From: Polaribacter sp. KT25b
GTDB lineage: Bacteria > Bacteroidota > Bacteroidia > Flavobacteriales > Flavobacteriaceae
Length of the DNA: 64,000 nucleotides
Direction of reading: 5' to 3'
Assembly: GCF_900105145.1 (NCBI RefSeq)
Contig: NZ_LT629752.1
Coordinates: 2,308,501 to 2,372,500 of the forward strand
Part shown: positions 9,796 to 19,641 of the stretch, one piece after another
Numbering within the stretch: the stretch's first letter is position 1
Layout: every line of letters begins with the position of its first letter
Notes under the pieces: model-generated
Told to the model about the DNA's origin: nothing
Databases searched by the model: none
Seen by the model: only the letters and a program-made list of their open reading frames with translations
Translations under genes and position numbers: made by a program

Positions 9796-10518
9796 ATGTT
9801 TAAAAAAATCATTTTAACTGCAATTATTTTTACAGTAACAATTGCTGTTAACGCACAAAAAAACGAAAGAATTAGAGGAAACGGAAAAGTAATAACAGTA
9901 AACAGAACAACTTCTAATTATGATGGAGTTGCCGTTGGTGGTTCTTTTGATGTTATTCTTGTAAAAGGAAAAGAAGGCAAAATTATTATTGAAGGTGAAG
10001 AAAATATTATACCTTATATAGTAACCGAAATAGAAAAAGATCTTTTACAAATAAAATTTAAGAAAAACACAAATATCAATACTACCAAAAGACTTACAGT
10101 TACTGTTTATTTTGAAAGTATAGAAAAAATTTCTTTAGCTGGTTCTGGAAACATCACAAGTAATGAAACTATAAAAAATCACGATTTTACGGTGGCTTTA
10201 GGCGGCTCTGGAAACATTACTTTAAATGTTGAAGCTAATGAAATTAGTTCAAATATTGCAGGTTCTGGAAACATTGAATTAACAGGAAAATCAAACGAAT
10301 TAACTTGTTCTATTGCAGGTTCTGGAAGCTTAAAAAGCTATGACTTAACTACAGATATTTTAAACACTAATATTGCGGGTTCTGGTAGTGTAAAAATTAC
10401 TGTTGACACTAAAATAAAAGCAAAAGTAGTTGGTTCTGGTAGCGTTTACTATAAAGGAAATCCTACAGATATAGATATTAAATCTGTTGGCTCTGGTAGT
10501 GTAATTGATAGAAATTAA
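9796..10518 (+). CDS. Secreted head-GIN domain (DUF2807) protein
   Basis: 240 residues from the ATG at 9796, which precedes a good signal peptide (FKKIILTAIIFTVTIAVNAQ); an upstream in-frame start inside the previous gene would put charged residues in front of it. The body repeats AGSGN/AGSGS six to seven times at about 20-residue spacing (LAGSGNI, LGGSGNI, IAGSGNI, IAGSGSL, IAGSGSV, VGSGSV), the signature of DUF2807 beta-helices. Last gene of the ECF sigma operon, followed by a terminator. Function unknown. Confidence 0.82.
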   Translation: MFKKIILTAIIFTVTIAVNAQKNERIRGNGKVITVNRTTSNYDGVAVGGSFDVILVKGKEGKIIIEGEENIIPYIVTEIEKDLLQIKFKKNTNINTTKRLTVTVYFESIEKISLAGSGNITSNETIKNHDFTVALGGSGNITLNVEANEISSNIAGSGNIELTGKSNELTCSIAGSGSLKSYDLTTDILNTNIAGSGSVKITVDTKIKAKVVGSGSVYYKGNPTDIDIKSVGSGSVIDRN

Positions 10519-10560
10519 AAAGGATTTAATTACTCTAAGAGTAAAATTTATAAAACGTTT

Positions 10561-10595
10561 AAAAGTCGTAAAATGGAAATCATTTTACGGCTTTT
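10561..10595 (+). terminator. Terminator of the ECF sigma operon
   Basis: Arms of 15 bases (10561-10575 and 10581-10595) with one G-T pair, a GAAAT loop and a run of T after the right arm. Confidence 0.85.
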
Positions 10596-10646
10596 TTATT
10601 TTGAACCTAAAAAACATAACTTCGCTTACACTTTTTATTAAAAAAC

Positions 10647-10901
10647 ATGAAACAAATTATTGTATTACTTGTTATCCTCTATGGTTTTAATTTCTTCGGA
10701 CAAAATATAAAAATAGAAAAGCCAGCTTATGTTATAATCGTAAACAACGAAATCATCACAAAAGATAAACTTGAAGAATATGGTAAAAATGGTCTTATAA
10801 AATCAATGGATAAAGGTGCAACTCAAAAAGAACGAGACAAACTTGCACAAAAATTTGGAAACAAAATAATAGCTTCAGAAGTAAAAAAACTATTGAACTA
10901 G
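10647..10901 (+). CDS. Small secreted protein, unknown
   Basis: 84 residues: a signal peptide (about 1-19, ending near FFGQN) and a mature part with VIIVNNEIITKDKLEEYGKNG followed by a Lys-rich helix. I do not recognise a family. A box TAACTTCG about 30 bp upstream could be its promoter. Monocistronic between a terminator and the Hpt gene. Confidence 0.6.
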   Translation: MKQIIVLLVILYGFNFFGQNIKIEKPAYVIIVNNEIITKDKLEEYGKNGLIKSMDKGATQKERDKLAQKFGNKIIASEVKKLLN

Positions 10902-11029
10902 AAAGAAAATATCAAAAATAATGAACAAATATTAACTAACTGATATTTATCAAAAATTTAGTACAAGTTTTTATTTATATTTACCGATTATTAAATATTA
11001 TATTATTATTCCCCTATTTTACTAAAAGC

Positions 11030-11404
11030 ATGGATATTCAAGAAATTTTAACCAGTAATATTGTCGATTTAACCTCTCTTAAAGAATACTTTTCTTCGGA
11101 TAAAGATTCATTAATTCAACTTATTGGTGTTTATTTAACTGATACAACTCCGAGAGTTGATACTTTAGAGGAAAGTTTAACTACAATGGATTACGAATCT
11201 GTGAGGAGCATTTGCCATTTTTTAAAATCTTCTTTTGGTTTAATGGGAGTTAAATGTTTAGCCGAAATTACAGAACTCGAAAAACAAGCTCAAGCAAATG
11301 ACCCCGAAGATGTTATAAAAGAAAAATTAAATTTTGTTATACCTATTTGTAGAGCTAGCATTATTGAATATAAATTAATTTTAGACAGATTAGAAGCTCT
11401 ATAA
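11030..11404 (+). CDS. Histidine phosphotransfer (Hpt) domain protein
   Basis: 124 residues forming one Hpt four-helix bundle. The phosphorylated His is in SICHFLKSSFGLMGV, the usual HxLKSS context, followed by the helix LAEITELEKQA. It would relay phosphate between a hybrid histidine kinase and a response regulator, neither of which is in this window. It ends 16 bp before a flavoprotein gene on the same strand and is probably cotranscribed with it. Confidence 0.88.
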   Translation: MDIQEILTSNIVDLTSLKEYFSSDKDSLIQLIGVYLTDTTPRVDTLEESLTTMDYESVRSICHFLKSSFGLMGVKCLAEITELEKQAQANDPEDVIKEKLNFVIPICRASIIEYKLILDRLEAL

Positions 11405-11420
11405 ATTTCTAAAATTACTT

Positions 11421-12977
11421 ATGATTAAAGACCTGCAACTTCGTGTAAATTTAATAGAAGAACGCAAAGAAAATATACTATTATACAAAGCTTCTAAACA
11501 ACTTAGCATTGATGTTTCTGAAATTTCTGCTGTAAAAGTTTTACGAAAATCTATTGATGCTCGTAAAAAAGACATCATCTTTAATTATAAAGTTGCCGTT
11601 TATATAAACGAGCAAATTCCAGAAAAATCTGATTATATTTTTGAATATAAAGATGTTTCTAAGGCAAAAGAAGTTCATATAATTGGTTTTGGACCTGCAG
11701 GAATGTATGCTGCTTTGCGTTGTATAGAATTAGGTTTTAAACCTATTGTTTTAGAACGCGGTAAAAATGTACAAGACAGAAGAAGAGATTTAAAAGCTAT
11801 AAATCAAGATCATTTTGTAAACGAAGATTCTAACTACTGCTTTGGCGAAGGTGGAGCTGGTACGTATTCTGATGGAAAACTCTACACTAGAAGCTTAAAG
11901 CGTGGAGATGTTCGTAGAATTTTTGAAAACCTAGTTTTTCATGGCGCTACAGAACAAATTTTGGTTGATGCGCATCCTCATATCGGAACCAATAAATTAC
12001 CAAAAATTATTGAAAATATTCGTGAAAATATTTTAAAGTTTGGTGGCGAAATTCATTTTGAAACAAGAGTTACAGATTTTAAAATAAAGAATAATAAATT
12101 AGAGGCAATTCAGCTTTTAAACGGAACAGAAATGTCAGTAAATTCTGTTATTTTAGCAACTGGTCATTCTGCTAGAGATATTTACGAATTGCTACATAAA
12201 AAAGAAATTGCATTAAAAGCAAAGTCATTTGCTATGGGCGTTCGTGTAGAACATCCGCAAACAATTATAGATCAAATTCAATATCATTGCTCAGGAGAAA
12301 GAGATGAACTTTTACCAGCTGCAGCTTACAGTTTAGTGCATCAAGTTAATAATAGAGGTGTATATTCTTTTTGCATGTGTCCTGGAGGATTTATTGTTCC
12401 TGCGGCAACTGCAAATGGTGAAGTTGTTGTAAACGGAATGTCGCCATCTAGAAGAAATAATAAGTTTGCAAATTCAGGAATTGTTGTTGAGTTAGATATT
12501 GATAGAGATTTTAAAAAATATGAAAAATTTGGTCCTTTAAAAGGATTAGAATTTCAGAAAGATTTAGAAAAAATAGCTTTTTTCGCTGGCGGAAGAACAC
12601 AAGCTGCACCAGCACAAAGGTTGGTAGATTTTGTTGATGGAAAACTATCATCAGATTTAAATGATTGTTCTTATCAACCAGGTTTAAAATCTGCTCCTTT
12701 GCATTCTTTATTGCCCAAAATTATAGGAAGTAGATTACGCAAAGGTTTTGCTGCTTTTGGACAAAAAATGCATGGTTATTATACAAACGAAGCAAATATT
12801 ATAGGTGTAGAATCTAGAACTTCATCACCAGTAAATATTCCAAGAAAAGAAAATTTAGAGCATCCAGAAATTGAAGGATTATTTCCATGTGGAGAAGGCG
12901 GTGGTTATGCTGGTGGAATCGTTTCGGCTGCAATGGATGGAGAACGTTGTGCAGAAGCTGCAATTGCTGCTTTTTAA
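11421..12977 (+). CDS. FAD-dependent oxidoreductase, COG2509 type
   Basis: 518 residues. An N-terminal alpha/beta domain of about 80 residues precedes the dinucleotide site IIGFGPAGMYAA (GxGxxG at 89-94) and the Glu of VLERGK. Conserved family blocks are NYCFGEGGAGTYSDGKLYTR, ILATGHSARD, and the C-terminal PCGEGGGYAGGIVSAAMDG. These fit the uncharacterised FAD-dependent dehydrogenases of COG2509. Cytoplasmic, substrate unknown. Confidence 0.88.
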   Translation: MIKDLQLRVNLIEERKENILLYKASKQLSIDVSEISAVKVLRKSIDARKKDIIFNYKVAVYINEQIPEKSDYIFEYKDVSKAKEVHIIGFGPAGMYAALRCIELGFKPIVLERGKNVQDRRRDLKAINQDHFVNEDSNYCFGEGGAGTYSDGKLYTRSLKRGDVRRIFENLVFHGATEQILVDAHPHIGTNKLPKIIENIRENILKFGGEIHFETRVTDFKIKNNKLEAIQLLNGTEMSVNSVILATGHSARDIYELLHKKEIALKAKSFAMGVRVEHPQTIIDQIQYHCSGERDELLPAAAYSLVHQVNNRGVYSFCMCPGGFIVPAATANGEVVVNGMSPSRRNNKFANSGIVVELDIDRDFKKYEKFGPLKGLEFQKDLEKIAFFAGGRTQAAPAQRLVDFVDGKLSSDLNDCSYQPGLKSAPLHSLLPKIIGSRLRKGFAAFGQKMHGYYTNEANIIGVESRTSSPVNIPRKENLEHPEIEGLFPCGEGGGYAGGIVSAAMDGERCAEAAIAAF

Positions 12978-13045
12978 TTTTTTTTTCATCTTTAGTTATA
13001 AAGTCAATAACTATAACTAATTTTACAACAGTTTAATTCACATAC

Positions 13046-13483
13046 ATGAAAACTACAATAGGTAGAATTGATAAAGCAGATTTTCCTGAATTACATTTAC
13101 AAGATATTGATTTAAAAGTAGATTCTGGAGCTTATACTTCGTCTATACATTGTTCTAATATAGAAGAAATAGAGGTTGAAGGCGATAATTTTATTAGATT
13201 TACGTTATTAGATCCAGAACACGAGTTTTACAATAATAAAGAATTTTCTACCAAAAACTATGCATCAAAAATGGTAAAAAGTTCTAATGGAATTTCTGAA
13301 AAAAGGTTTTTAATTGAAACTAAAATAATTATTTTCAACAAATCTTTTCCTATACATTTAACATTAAGTGAACGTAAAGACATGACTTTTCCAATACTTT
13401 TGGGAAGAAAATTTTTAAATAAAAAATTTGTGATAGATACTGCAAAGAAAAATCTATCCTATAAATTAAAAAACATAGAATAA
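13046..13483 (+). CDS. RimB-like retropepsin-fold protease (PF05618)
   Basis: 145 residues of the family named ATP-dependent zinc protease, which is really an aspartic-protease-like fold: the active-site-like loop KVDSGAYTSSIH (D26, S27, G28) and the second signature FPILLGRKFL are present. In pseudomonads the equivalent protein RimB acts with RimK on glutamate tails of ribosomal protein S6. Here it abuts rimK with no gap (stop 13481-13483, next ATG 13484), which supports the same pairing. Confidence 0.85.
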   Translation: MKTTIGRIDKADFPELHLQDIDLKVDSGAYTSSIHCSNIEEIEVEGDNFIRFTLLDPEHEFYNNKEFSTKNYASKMVKSSNGISEKRFLIETKIIIFNKSFPIHLTLSERKDMTFPILLGRKFLNKKFVIDTAKKNLSYKLKNIE

Positions 13484-14359
13484 ATGAGAATTGTAATTTT
13501 ATCTAGAAATCCGAAATTATATTCAACAAGAAGATTGGTCGAAGCTGCAACAAAAAGAAAACATGAAGTTTTGGTTGTAGATCATTTAAAATGCAATATC
13601 GAAATTGAAAAAAGATCTCCTAAAATATTTTATAAAGGAGAATATATAACAGATATAGATGCCATTATTCCAAGAATTGGAGCTTCTGTAACTTTTTACG
13701 GAACAGCAGTTATTCGTCAATTTGAAATGATGAAAGTATTTTCTGCAGTTTCATCCCAAGCATTAGTAAAATCAAGAGATAAATTAAGCAGCTTACAAAT
13801 ATTAGCAAGAGCAGGTGTTGGTTTACCAAAAACTGTTTTTACAAACTACACAAAAGATGTAGAACATGTTGTTGAATCTGTTGGTGGAGCTCCATTAATT
13901 TTAAAATTGTTAGAAGGAACACAAGGTTTAGGCGTTGTTTTAGCAGAAACTAAAAATGCAGCAACTTCTGTCTTAGAAGCTTTTAATGGCTTAGGTGCAA
14001 GGGTTATTGCGCAAGAATTTATTAAAGAAGCTGGTGGCGCAGATATTAGAGCTTTTGTAGTTGATGGTAAAGTTGTTGGCGCAATGAAACGCCAAGGAAA
14101 AGAAGGCGAATTCCGTTCTAATTTACACAGAGGTGGTAATGCAACTGTTATAGAATTAACAGACGAAGAAGAAAAAACAGCATTAAAAGCAACAAAAGCT
14201 TTAGGTTTAGGAGTTGCTGGTGTAGATATGTTACAATCTTCTAAAGGACCTTTGGTTTTAGAAGTTAATTCTTCTCCTGGTTTAGAAGGAATAGAAATTG
14301 CTACAGGAAAAAATATTGCAAAAGAAATTATTAGATACTTAGAAATACATGTCGAATAA
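13484..14359 (+). CDS. rimK: Ribosomal protein S6--L-glutamate ligase RimK
   Basis: 291 residues of the ATP-grasp superfamily; adds glutamates to the C-terminus of ribosomal protein S6 using ATP. Seen: N-terminal [20 protein letters not shown], the preATP block [15 protein letters not shown], the ATP-grasp part with [17 protein letters not shown], the RxxxGxG-like [17 protein letters not shown] region and the metal-binding end [15 protein letters not shown]. Length is typical. Second gene of the trio RimB-like/RimK/aspartoacylase-like; its last codons overlap the next gene by 11 bp. The N-terminal start follows directly on the previous stop. Confidence 0.93.
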   Translation: MRIVILSRNPKLYSTRRLVEAATKRKHEVLVVDHLKCNIEIEKRSPKIFYKGEYITDIDAIIPRIGASVTFYGTAVIRQFEMMKVFSAVSSQALVKSRDKLSSLQILARAGVGLPKTVFTNYTKDVEHVVESVGGAPLILKLLEGTQGLGVVLAETKNAATSVLEAFNGLGARVIAQEFIKEAGGADIRAFVVDGKVVGAMKRQGKEGEFRSNLHRGGNATVIELTDEEEKTALKATKALGLGVAGVDMLQSSKGPLVLEVNSSPGLEGIEIATGKNIAKEIIRYLEIHVE

Positions 14360-15299
14360 ACCTTTAGTACTTTTAGGTAAAAATATTCCAGAAGGAAAAC
14401 GTACCGTTTTAGACATAGAAGTTGCCAAATTACACACAAGAACTACGGTAAAAGTACCTGTAATTATTGAACGCTCTAAAGTTGAAGGCCCTGTAATTTT
14501 ACTTTTAGCTGGTGTTCATGGAGATGAAATAAATGGCGTTAGTATTATTAGAGAAATTATTAACCAAAAATTAAACGTCCCAAAAAAAGGAACAATTATC
14601 TGTATTCCTGTATTTAATATTTTTGGATATTTAATTCAGACTAGAGAGTTTCCTGATGGTAGAGATTTAAACAGAATGTTTCCAGGATCTTTAAACGGCT
14701 CTTTAGCAAGTCAATTTGCATATCAATTTACAAAAGAAATTGCACCTTTTGTAGATTATGTTATTGATTATCATACTGGTGGTGGTGAGCGTGATAATGT
14801 TTCACAAATTAGATTAGAAAGTTCTGAGAAAGAAACCTTAGAATTAGCCAATATTTTTAACCCTCCTTTTGTGGTTCACTCTGGTTATATTGCAAAATCT
14901 TTACGAGAATCACTTAAAAAAATGGGTAAAACCGTATTGTTGTTTGAAGGTGGTAAATCTAAAAACTTAGACAATACAGTTATAAATCAAGGAATTAGAG
15001 GAACAAAAAATGTGTTAATTCATTTAGGTTTTATTGACGGAGAAATTTCCTTAACTGAAAAAACTATTTTTATTAATAAATCTAAATGGTTGCGTTCTAG
15101 TTATTCTGGGATGTTTAAACTTTTAGCTAAAAATGGTTCTCATGTTAAAAAGAAAGAGCTTTTAGGAGTTATTCAAGATCCGTTTGGTGAATTTAAAAAG
15201 CGTATTTACGCACCGTTTGATTGCTATATTTTTTGCATAAATAAAACTCCGATTGTAAATAAAGGTGAAGCTTTGTTTCATGTAAGTGTAAATAATTAA
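14349..15299 (+). CDS. Succinylglutamate desuccinylase/aspartoacylase-family zinc hydrolase
   Basis: 316 residues, cytoplasmic. Zinc ligands are visible as H57 and E60 in [10 protein letters not shown] and H142 in DYHTGGG; the catalytic Glu is probably in VLLFEGGKS. The C-terminal 80 residues form the small beta domain typical of the family ([18 protein letters not shown]). Family members cleave N-acyl or gamma-linked groups from amino acids. The 11-bp overlap with rimK suggests translational coupling and a substrate related to glutamate tails or their products; this is inference. Confidence 0.88.
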   Translation: MSNKPLVLLGKNIPEGKRTVLDIEVAKLHTRTTVKVPVIIERSKVEGPVILLLAGVHGDEINGVSIIREIINQKLNVPKKGTIICIPVFNIFGYLIQTREFPDGRDLNRMFPGSLNGSLASQFAYQFTKEIAPFVDYVIDYHTGGGERDNVSQIRLESSEKETLELANIFNPPFVVHSGYIAKSLRESLKKMGKTVLLFEGGKSKNLDNTVINQGIRGTKNVLIHLGFIDGEISLTEKTIFINKSKWLRSSYSGMFKLLAKNGSHVKKKELLGVIQDPFGEFKKRIYAPFDCYIFCINKTPIVNKGEALFHVSVNN

Positions 15300-15316
15300 A
15301 ATAATATAAGCTTTCA

Positions 15317-15324
15317 TATTTTTG
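15317..15324 (+). promoter_or_regulatory. Candidate -7 box TATTTTTG
   Basis: Matches the Bacteroidota -7 consensus TAnnTTTG, 23 bp before the ATG at 15347. No convincing -33 box. Confidence 0.4.
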
Positions 15325-15346
15325 AAACCTTAAAAAATAAATTTTT

Positions 15347-16783
15347 ATGAAAAACTATCTATTACTATTTTCTCTATTTTCATTTCTGATGAGTTTTTCG
15401 CAATCTAATGAAAGTTTTGATTACGAAACACTTTCTGATCCAAACCCAAAAAACGAATTATCGCTATATTTCAAAAAAGAAATCCCAAGAAAACTTTTAA
15501 GAAAAGTAAGATATTTAAAAGATAAAAATAACATTCTTCTTTCTTTTAACATCAATAAAGAAGACAAACCCTACAATATTAAAGTTTCTAGTTACGGTTC
15601 TGTAGATTTAGATAATGAAGTAAAAAAAGCATTTAAAAAATATCCTTTAGAAAAGTTAAACATAGAAAACTTAGATAGAAAAAATAGTTATTTATTTCAA
15701 ATTATTTCTAAAAAAGGTTCTAAAAACATTTTTAATTGTAGCTCAATAATAATTATTAAAACGCCTCCTGTTTGCAAAGCTTGTGAAGATTTAGATTATT
15801 TTGAAGACATAGAAAATTGTTTAGAAATAGAATTTAAAAAACATTTTTACAACACTTTTAATTTTTCTATTGTTACCGAAAATGAAACCAATATTTTCTT
15901 TGAATGTACTTTAAATAAAAATGGTAGTTTATCACTAAAGAAAACAAAAAAAACCATAAAATATAGTGATGAAATTAAAAGAACAATTGCATCTTTTCCT
16001 CTAATTGAAACACCTGGAATGCTTAATAACAAATTAAGCAAGACTTCTTATAGAATTTCAATTCCTTATAAAAAAGGCGAAGAAAATATCTACAAAGAAC
16101 CTAATCTTTATCCAGATTCTTTTTCTAAACCATCTACAGATAATGAATTTTCAAAATATTTAGTTCAAAAATTACCAGAAGGAATTACAGAAAAAGTAAA
16201 TTTAAACAGATTAAATAATAAATTAAATCTATTTTTTGAACTTGATAATAAAGATAAACCTTTTAATATAAGAACATCAGCAAGATCAAATTATATAGAA
16301 TCAGCAATAATTGCAGCTTTTAAAGAATATCCTATTCAAAAATTAAATTTTACTGATAAAAGCCCCATTAATAGTTACATTCTACAAATTTTTTCTTTTG
16401 ATGGAAGTCAATCAATCATAAACACAAATACGGTAATTAATTATCAAAAGATTCCAATTTTCCCTGGATGCGAAAATTCTGAAAGTTTTCAAGCAGCAAA
16501 AAAATGTTTTAGCAAAGGTGTTCAAATGCATTTTGCTAAAAAATTTAATGCCGATTTACCAAAACAACTAGGTTTATCAAAAGGAAGAAAAAGAGTTTTT
16601 ATTGCTTTTAAAATAGATAAAAACGGAGATGTTATAGATATAAAAGTTAGAGCTCCTCATATAAAAATTGAAGAAGAAGTAAAAAGAGTTATGCTACAAA
16701 TGCCACAAATAAAACCAGGATTTCAATCTGGCAAAGCTGTAAACATTAAATATAGTATCCCATTTACACTTATTGTAGATTAA
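15347..16783 (+). CDS. Secreted protein with repeated TonB-C-like domains
   Basis: 478 residues with a signal peptide (about 1-20, ending FSQSN). The chain repeats a module about 130-150 residues long: YLKDKNNILLSFNINKEDKP ... NSYLFQIIS, then a second around residues 270-350, and a C-terminal one with FPGCENSESFQAAKKCFSKG and VFIAFKIDKNGDVIDIKVRA. The last is the TonB C-terminal-like fold often found in flavobacterial energy-transducer-like proteins, including the GCE...C cysteines. There is no membrane helix beyond the signal, so it is not a real TonB. Role unknown. Confidence 0.65.
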   Translation: MKNYLLLFSLFSFLMSFSQSNESFDYETLSDPNPKNELSLYFKKEIPRKLLRKVRYLKDKNNILLSFNINKEDKPYNIKVSSYGSVDLDNEVKKAFKKYPLEKLNIENLDRKNSYLFQIISKKGSKNIFNCSSIIIIKTPPVCKACEDLDYFEDIENCLEIEFKKHFYNTFNFSIVTENETNIFFECTLNKNGSLSLKKTKKTIKYSDEIKRTIASFPLIETPGMLNNKLSKTSYRISIPYKKGEENIYKEPNLYPDSFSKPSTDNEFSKYLVQKLPEGITEKVNLNRLNNKLNLFFELDNKDKPFNIRTSARSNYIESAIIAAFKEYPIQKLNFTDKSPINSYILQIFSFDGSQSIINTNTVINYQKIPIFPGCENSESFQAAKKCFSKGVQMHFAKKFNADLPKQLGLSKGRKRVFIAFKIDKNGDVIDIKVRAPHIKIEEEVKRVMLQMPQIKPGFQSGKAVNIKYSIPFTLIVD

Positions 16784-16959
16784 TTTTAGAACTTTTTTTT
16801 AAGAATACTAAGTCTAAAGTTCTTTTTATACATTTCAATAAAAAATGTAAGTTTTATTGCTGTAAATTAATAGTTACTTTTTTTAAACTACATATAAATT
16901 ATAGATTCTGATTTTCAAAATCCATAAAAAAACCTTCTTTTAAAACTCCTTAAAAAACT

Positions 16960-16967
16960 TACATTTG
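16960..16967 (+). promoter_or_regulatory. Candidate -7 box TACATTTG, leaderless trmD
   Basis: Exact TAnnTTTG match ending only four bases before the trmD ATG at 16972; transcription would begin at or very near the start codon. Confidence 0.45.
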
Positions 16968-16971
16968 CAAG

Positions 16972-17652
16972 ATGCGAATAGATATTATTTCAGTAGCGCC
17001 AAATTTATTAGAAAGTCCTTTTAATCATTCTATTATAAAACGTGCGCAAGACAAAGGATTAGCAGAAATTGTAATTCACGATTTACGCCAATACGGTTTA
17101 GGCAATTACAAACAAATTGATGACACTCAGTTTGGTGGCGGCGCTGGCATGGTTATGATGATAGAACCTATTGCAAGTTGTATTAAAAAATTACAATCAG
17201 AAAGAAATTATGATGAAGTAATTTACATGACGCCAGATGCAAAAACTTTAAATCAATCTACCGCAAATACACTTTCTTTAAAAGAAAACATTTTAATTTT
17301 AACTGGTCATTATAAAGGTGTAGATCAAAGAATTCGCGATAAATATATTACCAAAGAAATTTCAATTGGAGATTATGTTTTAACAGGTGGCGAATTAGCT
17401 GCTGCAGTTTTAGTAGATGCTGTTGTTCGTTTAATTCCGGGTGTTATTGGGGATGAACAATCTGCGCTTACAGATTCTTTTCAAGATAATTTATTATCAC
17501 CACCTGTGTATACAAGACCAGCAGAATTTGAAGGCATGAAAGTTCCGGCTGTTTTACTATCTGGTAATTTTCCAAAAATTGATGATTGGAGAAGCGATCA
17601 AGCTTATAAAAGAACACAGCAAATAAGACCAGATTTACTTGAAGATGAATAA
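16972..17652 (+). CDS. trmD: tRNA (guanine-N1-)-methyltransferase TrmD
   Basis: 226 residues. Methylates G37 of tRNAs that read CNN codons, using SAM, and so prevents +1 frameshifting. The SPOUT trefoil-knot blocks are seen: [18 protein letters not shown] and [20 protein letters not shown], plus early [14 protein letters not shown] and the late [19 protein letters not shown]. Standard length. In many bacteria trmD sits between rimM and rplS; here rimM is absent and a GT39 gene lies between trmD and rplS. Confidence 0.96.
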   Translation: MRIDIISVAPNLLESPFNHSIIKRAQDKGLAEIVIHDLRQYGLGNYKQIDDTQFGGGAGMVMMIEPIASCIKKLQSERNYDEVIYMTPDAKTLNQSTANTLSLKENILILTGHYKGVDQRIRDKYITKEISIGDYVLTGGELAAAVLVDAVVRLIPGVIGDEQSALTDSFQDNLLSPPVYTRPAEFEGMKVPAVLLSGNFPKIDDWRSDQAYKRTQQIRPDLLEDE

Positions 17653-19123
17653 GTTTTTATCATATATAAAAAACAATAAAGCCATTTCTTGGGTTTTAGG
17701 ATTTCAAATTTTTCGTTTGATTTTACTCCCATTTATGGGATTAATGCCACAAGATGCCTATTATTATTTATACGGTCAAAATTTATCTTTATCGTATTTT
17801 GATCATCCTGGAATGATTGGCTACATTTTAAGAATCTTTACAGATGTTTTTGGGCAATCAATTTTTACCATAAAATTTGCCGACTTTGTAATTACCTCTT
17901 TAACCATTTTAAGTTTTCACAAATTAGCGTCTTACTTTTTATCCAAAAAAAAATTACAACGCGCTTTTGTTTTATTAGCTTCTACAATATTTATTTCCAT
18001 TTTATCTTTTAATTCTACTCCTGATGTTCCACTTTTATTATTCTGGACATTGAGTTTAATCTGTTTATACAAAGCAATTTTTGAAGGTAAAAAGTTGTTT
18101 TGGATTTTAGGCGGAATTGCAATGGGTTTAGCTTTCGACAGCAAATACACCGCTTTATTATTACAAATAGGACTTATTGCATTTCTATTTTTTTCAAATA
18201 AATACAGAAAATTATTAATTTCTCCTTGGCTTTGGTTTTCCTTACTGATTTCTGCAGCAGTAACTTTTCCTGTTTGGTATTGGAATTATCAAAACGAGTT
18301 TGCATCTTTTGCTTTTCAATCATCAGATAGAACAAGTTCAATATCAGAATTTAAATTTTCTACATCCTATTTCTTTGGCGCAATTGGGCATCAAATGTTT
18401 TTATTATTGCCTGTTTTATTTCTGATATTTATTACGTTTACCTATAAATATATAAAAAGAGCTTTATTAAAATTTAAAATTCCGCAAGCAAAAACCTTAT
18501 TCTTATTAGCATTTTTTATTCCAACTTTTGTTGGCTTCTTTAGCCTCACTCCTATTTATTGGGTAAAATTAAATTGGATGATGCCTTCGTATATTACAGG
18601 AATTATTTTAGCTGGAATGTTTATCAATAAGAAATTATTAAAAATTCAAGTTATCTTTTCAATTGTATTTCACGTGCTTTTTAGCTTGCAAATTATCTTT
18701 TATTTAGTTCCTATAAAAAGCGACGACACTTGGGTTGGATGGAAAGAATTAGCCATTGAAACTACTAAATTGCAAGAAAAATATCCAAACACATTTGTAT
18801 TTTCTGAAGATAATTATAAAACATCAGCATGTTTAAACTTTTTTATGGATGATAAAGTTTACGCACAAAACATTATAGGTTTACCTGCTTTACATTTCGA
18901 TTTTTTAGGTGATGATTTATCTACTTTAAAAAACAAAAACGCTATTTTTATTGATTCTGACAAACGTTTTAAAGATCACAAACTAAAAGGAGAAATAAAT
19001 CCGTTATTAAGTGAATACTTTGAAAATGTTACAGAATTAGCACCTATTATTATAAAAATTAACAATAAAGAATCTCGTAAATTTTGGGTTTTCTATTGTA
19101 CTAATTATCAGCACAAAAAATAA
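17645..19123 (+). CDS. GT39-family membrane glycosyltransferase
   Basis: 492 residues from the ATG at 17645, which overlaps the trmD stop by 8 bp (a TTG at 17639 is an alternative). About ten membrane helices and the loop-1 motifs of the ArnT/PMT superfamily: [11 protein letters not shown] with the catalytic Asp, and [10 protein letters not shown] (the DHP motif). Family members move a sugar from a lipid phosphate carrier to an acceptor on the periplasmic side, for example lipid A or protein. A C-terminal soluble part of about 130 residues follows the last helix. Acceptor unknown. Confidence 0.85.
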   Translation: MNKFLSYIKNNKAISWVLGFQIFRLILLPFMGLMPQDAYYYLYGQNLSLSYFDHPGMIGYILRIFTDVFGQSIFTIKFADFVITSLTILSFHKLASYFLSKKKLQRAFVLLASTIFISILSFNSTPDVPLLLFWTLSLICLYKAIFEGKKLFWILGGIAMGLAFDSKYTALLLQIGLIAFLFFSNKYRKLLISPWLWFSLLISAAVTFPVWYWNYQNEFASFAFQSSDRTSSISEFKFSTSYFFGAIGHQMFLLLPVLFLIFITFTYKYIKRALLKFKIPQAKTLFLLAFFIPTFVGFFSLTPIYWVKLNWMMPSYITGIILAGMFINKKLLKIQVIFSIVFHVLFSLQIIFYLVPIKSDDTWVGWKELAIETTKLQEKYPNTFVFSEDNYKTSACLNFFMDDKVYAQNIIGLPALHFDFLGDDLSTLKNKNAIFIDSDKRFKDHKLKGEINPLLSEYFENVTELAPIIIKINNKESRKFWVFYCTNYQHKK

Positions 19124-19156
19124 TACTTTTTAGTTTTACTAACAAAAAATAATTAC

Positions 19157-19164
19157 TACTTTTG
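19157..19164 (+). promoter_or_regulatory. Candidate -7 box TACTTTTG of rplS
   Basis: Exact TAnnTTTG match 69 bp before the rplS ATG at 19234, giving a leader of about 60 bases. Confidence 0.5.
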
Positions 19165-19233
19165 CAAACGCTAAATTAACCTCTGACGAAAAAATCGTGA
19201 ATGTTGTTTTACGAAAACTATAAACATAAAGAA

Positions 19234-19584
19234 ATGGAAGCTTTAATTAAATTTGTTCAAGACGAATTTGTAACAAAAAAAGAATTTGCAGAATTTGCTG
19301 CTGGAGACACAATTACTGTGTTTTATGAAATTAAAGAAGGTGAAAAAGTAAGAACTCAGTTTTTTAGAGGAGTTGTTATACAGAAAAAAGGTACAGGCCT
19401 TTCAGAAACTTTTACAATTAGAAAAATGTCTGGAACTGTAGGTGTTGAAAGAATTTTTCCTGTAAACTTACCTTCTATTCAAAAAATTGAAGTTAATAAA
19501 AGAGGTAAAGTACGTAGAGCTCGTATTTTCTACTTTAGAGGTCTTACTGGTAAAAAAGCTAGAATTACTGAAAAAAGAAGATAA
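19234..19584 (+). CDS. rplS: 50S ribosomal protein L19
   Basis: 116 residues from the ATG at 19234 (MEALIKFVQDEF), the usual L19 start; the frame is open upstream to an ATG at 19201, but those 11 residues have no place in the family. L19 sits at the 30S-50S interface. Typical blocks: GDTITVFYEIKEGEKVRTQ, FRGVVIQKKGTGLSETFTIR, GVERIFPVNLPSI, RGKVRRARIFYFRGLTGKKA. Own candidate promoter upstream and a strong terminator downstream. Confidence 0.96.
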   Translation: MEALIKFVQDEFVTKKEFAEFAAGDTITVFYEIKEGEKVRTQFFRGVVIQKKGTGLSETFTIRKMSGTVGVERIFPVNLPSIQKIEVNKRGKVRRARIFYFRGLTGKKARITEKRR

Positions 19585-19603
19585 TATCTTTTTAAAGAAT
19601 AAT

Positions 19604-19641
19604 AAAAAAAAGCGTTGTGAAAATTCACAACGCTTTTTTTT
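19604..19641 (+). terminator. Terminator of rplS
   Basis: Arms AGCGTTGTGAA (19611-19621) and TTCACAACGCT (19624-19634), extended by A and T runs on either side. Confidence 0.9.

Noticed and set aside
15347..16783. True energy-transducing TonB protein
   Set aside because: It has a cleavable signal peptide and no membrane anchor or proline-rich linker, and no ExbB/ExbD genes are near.
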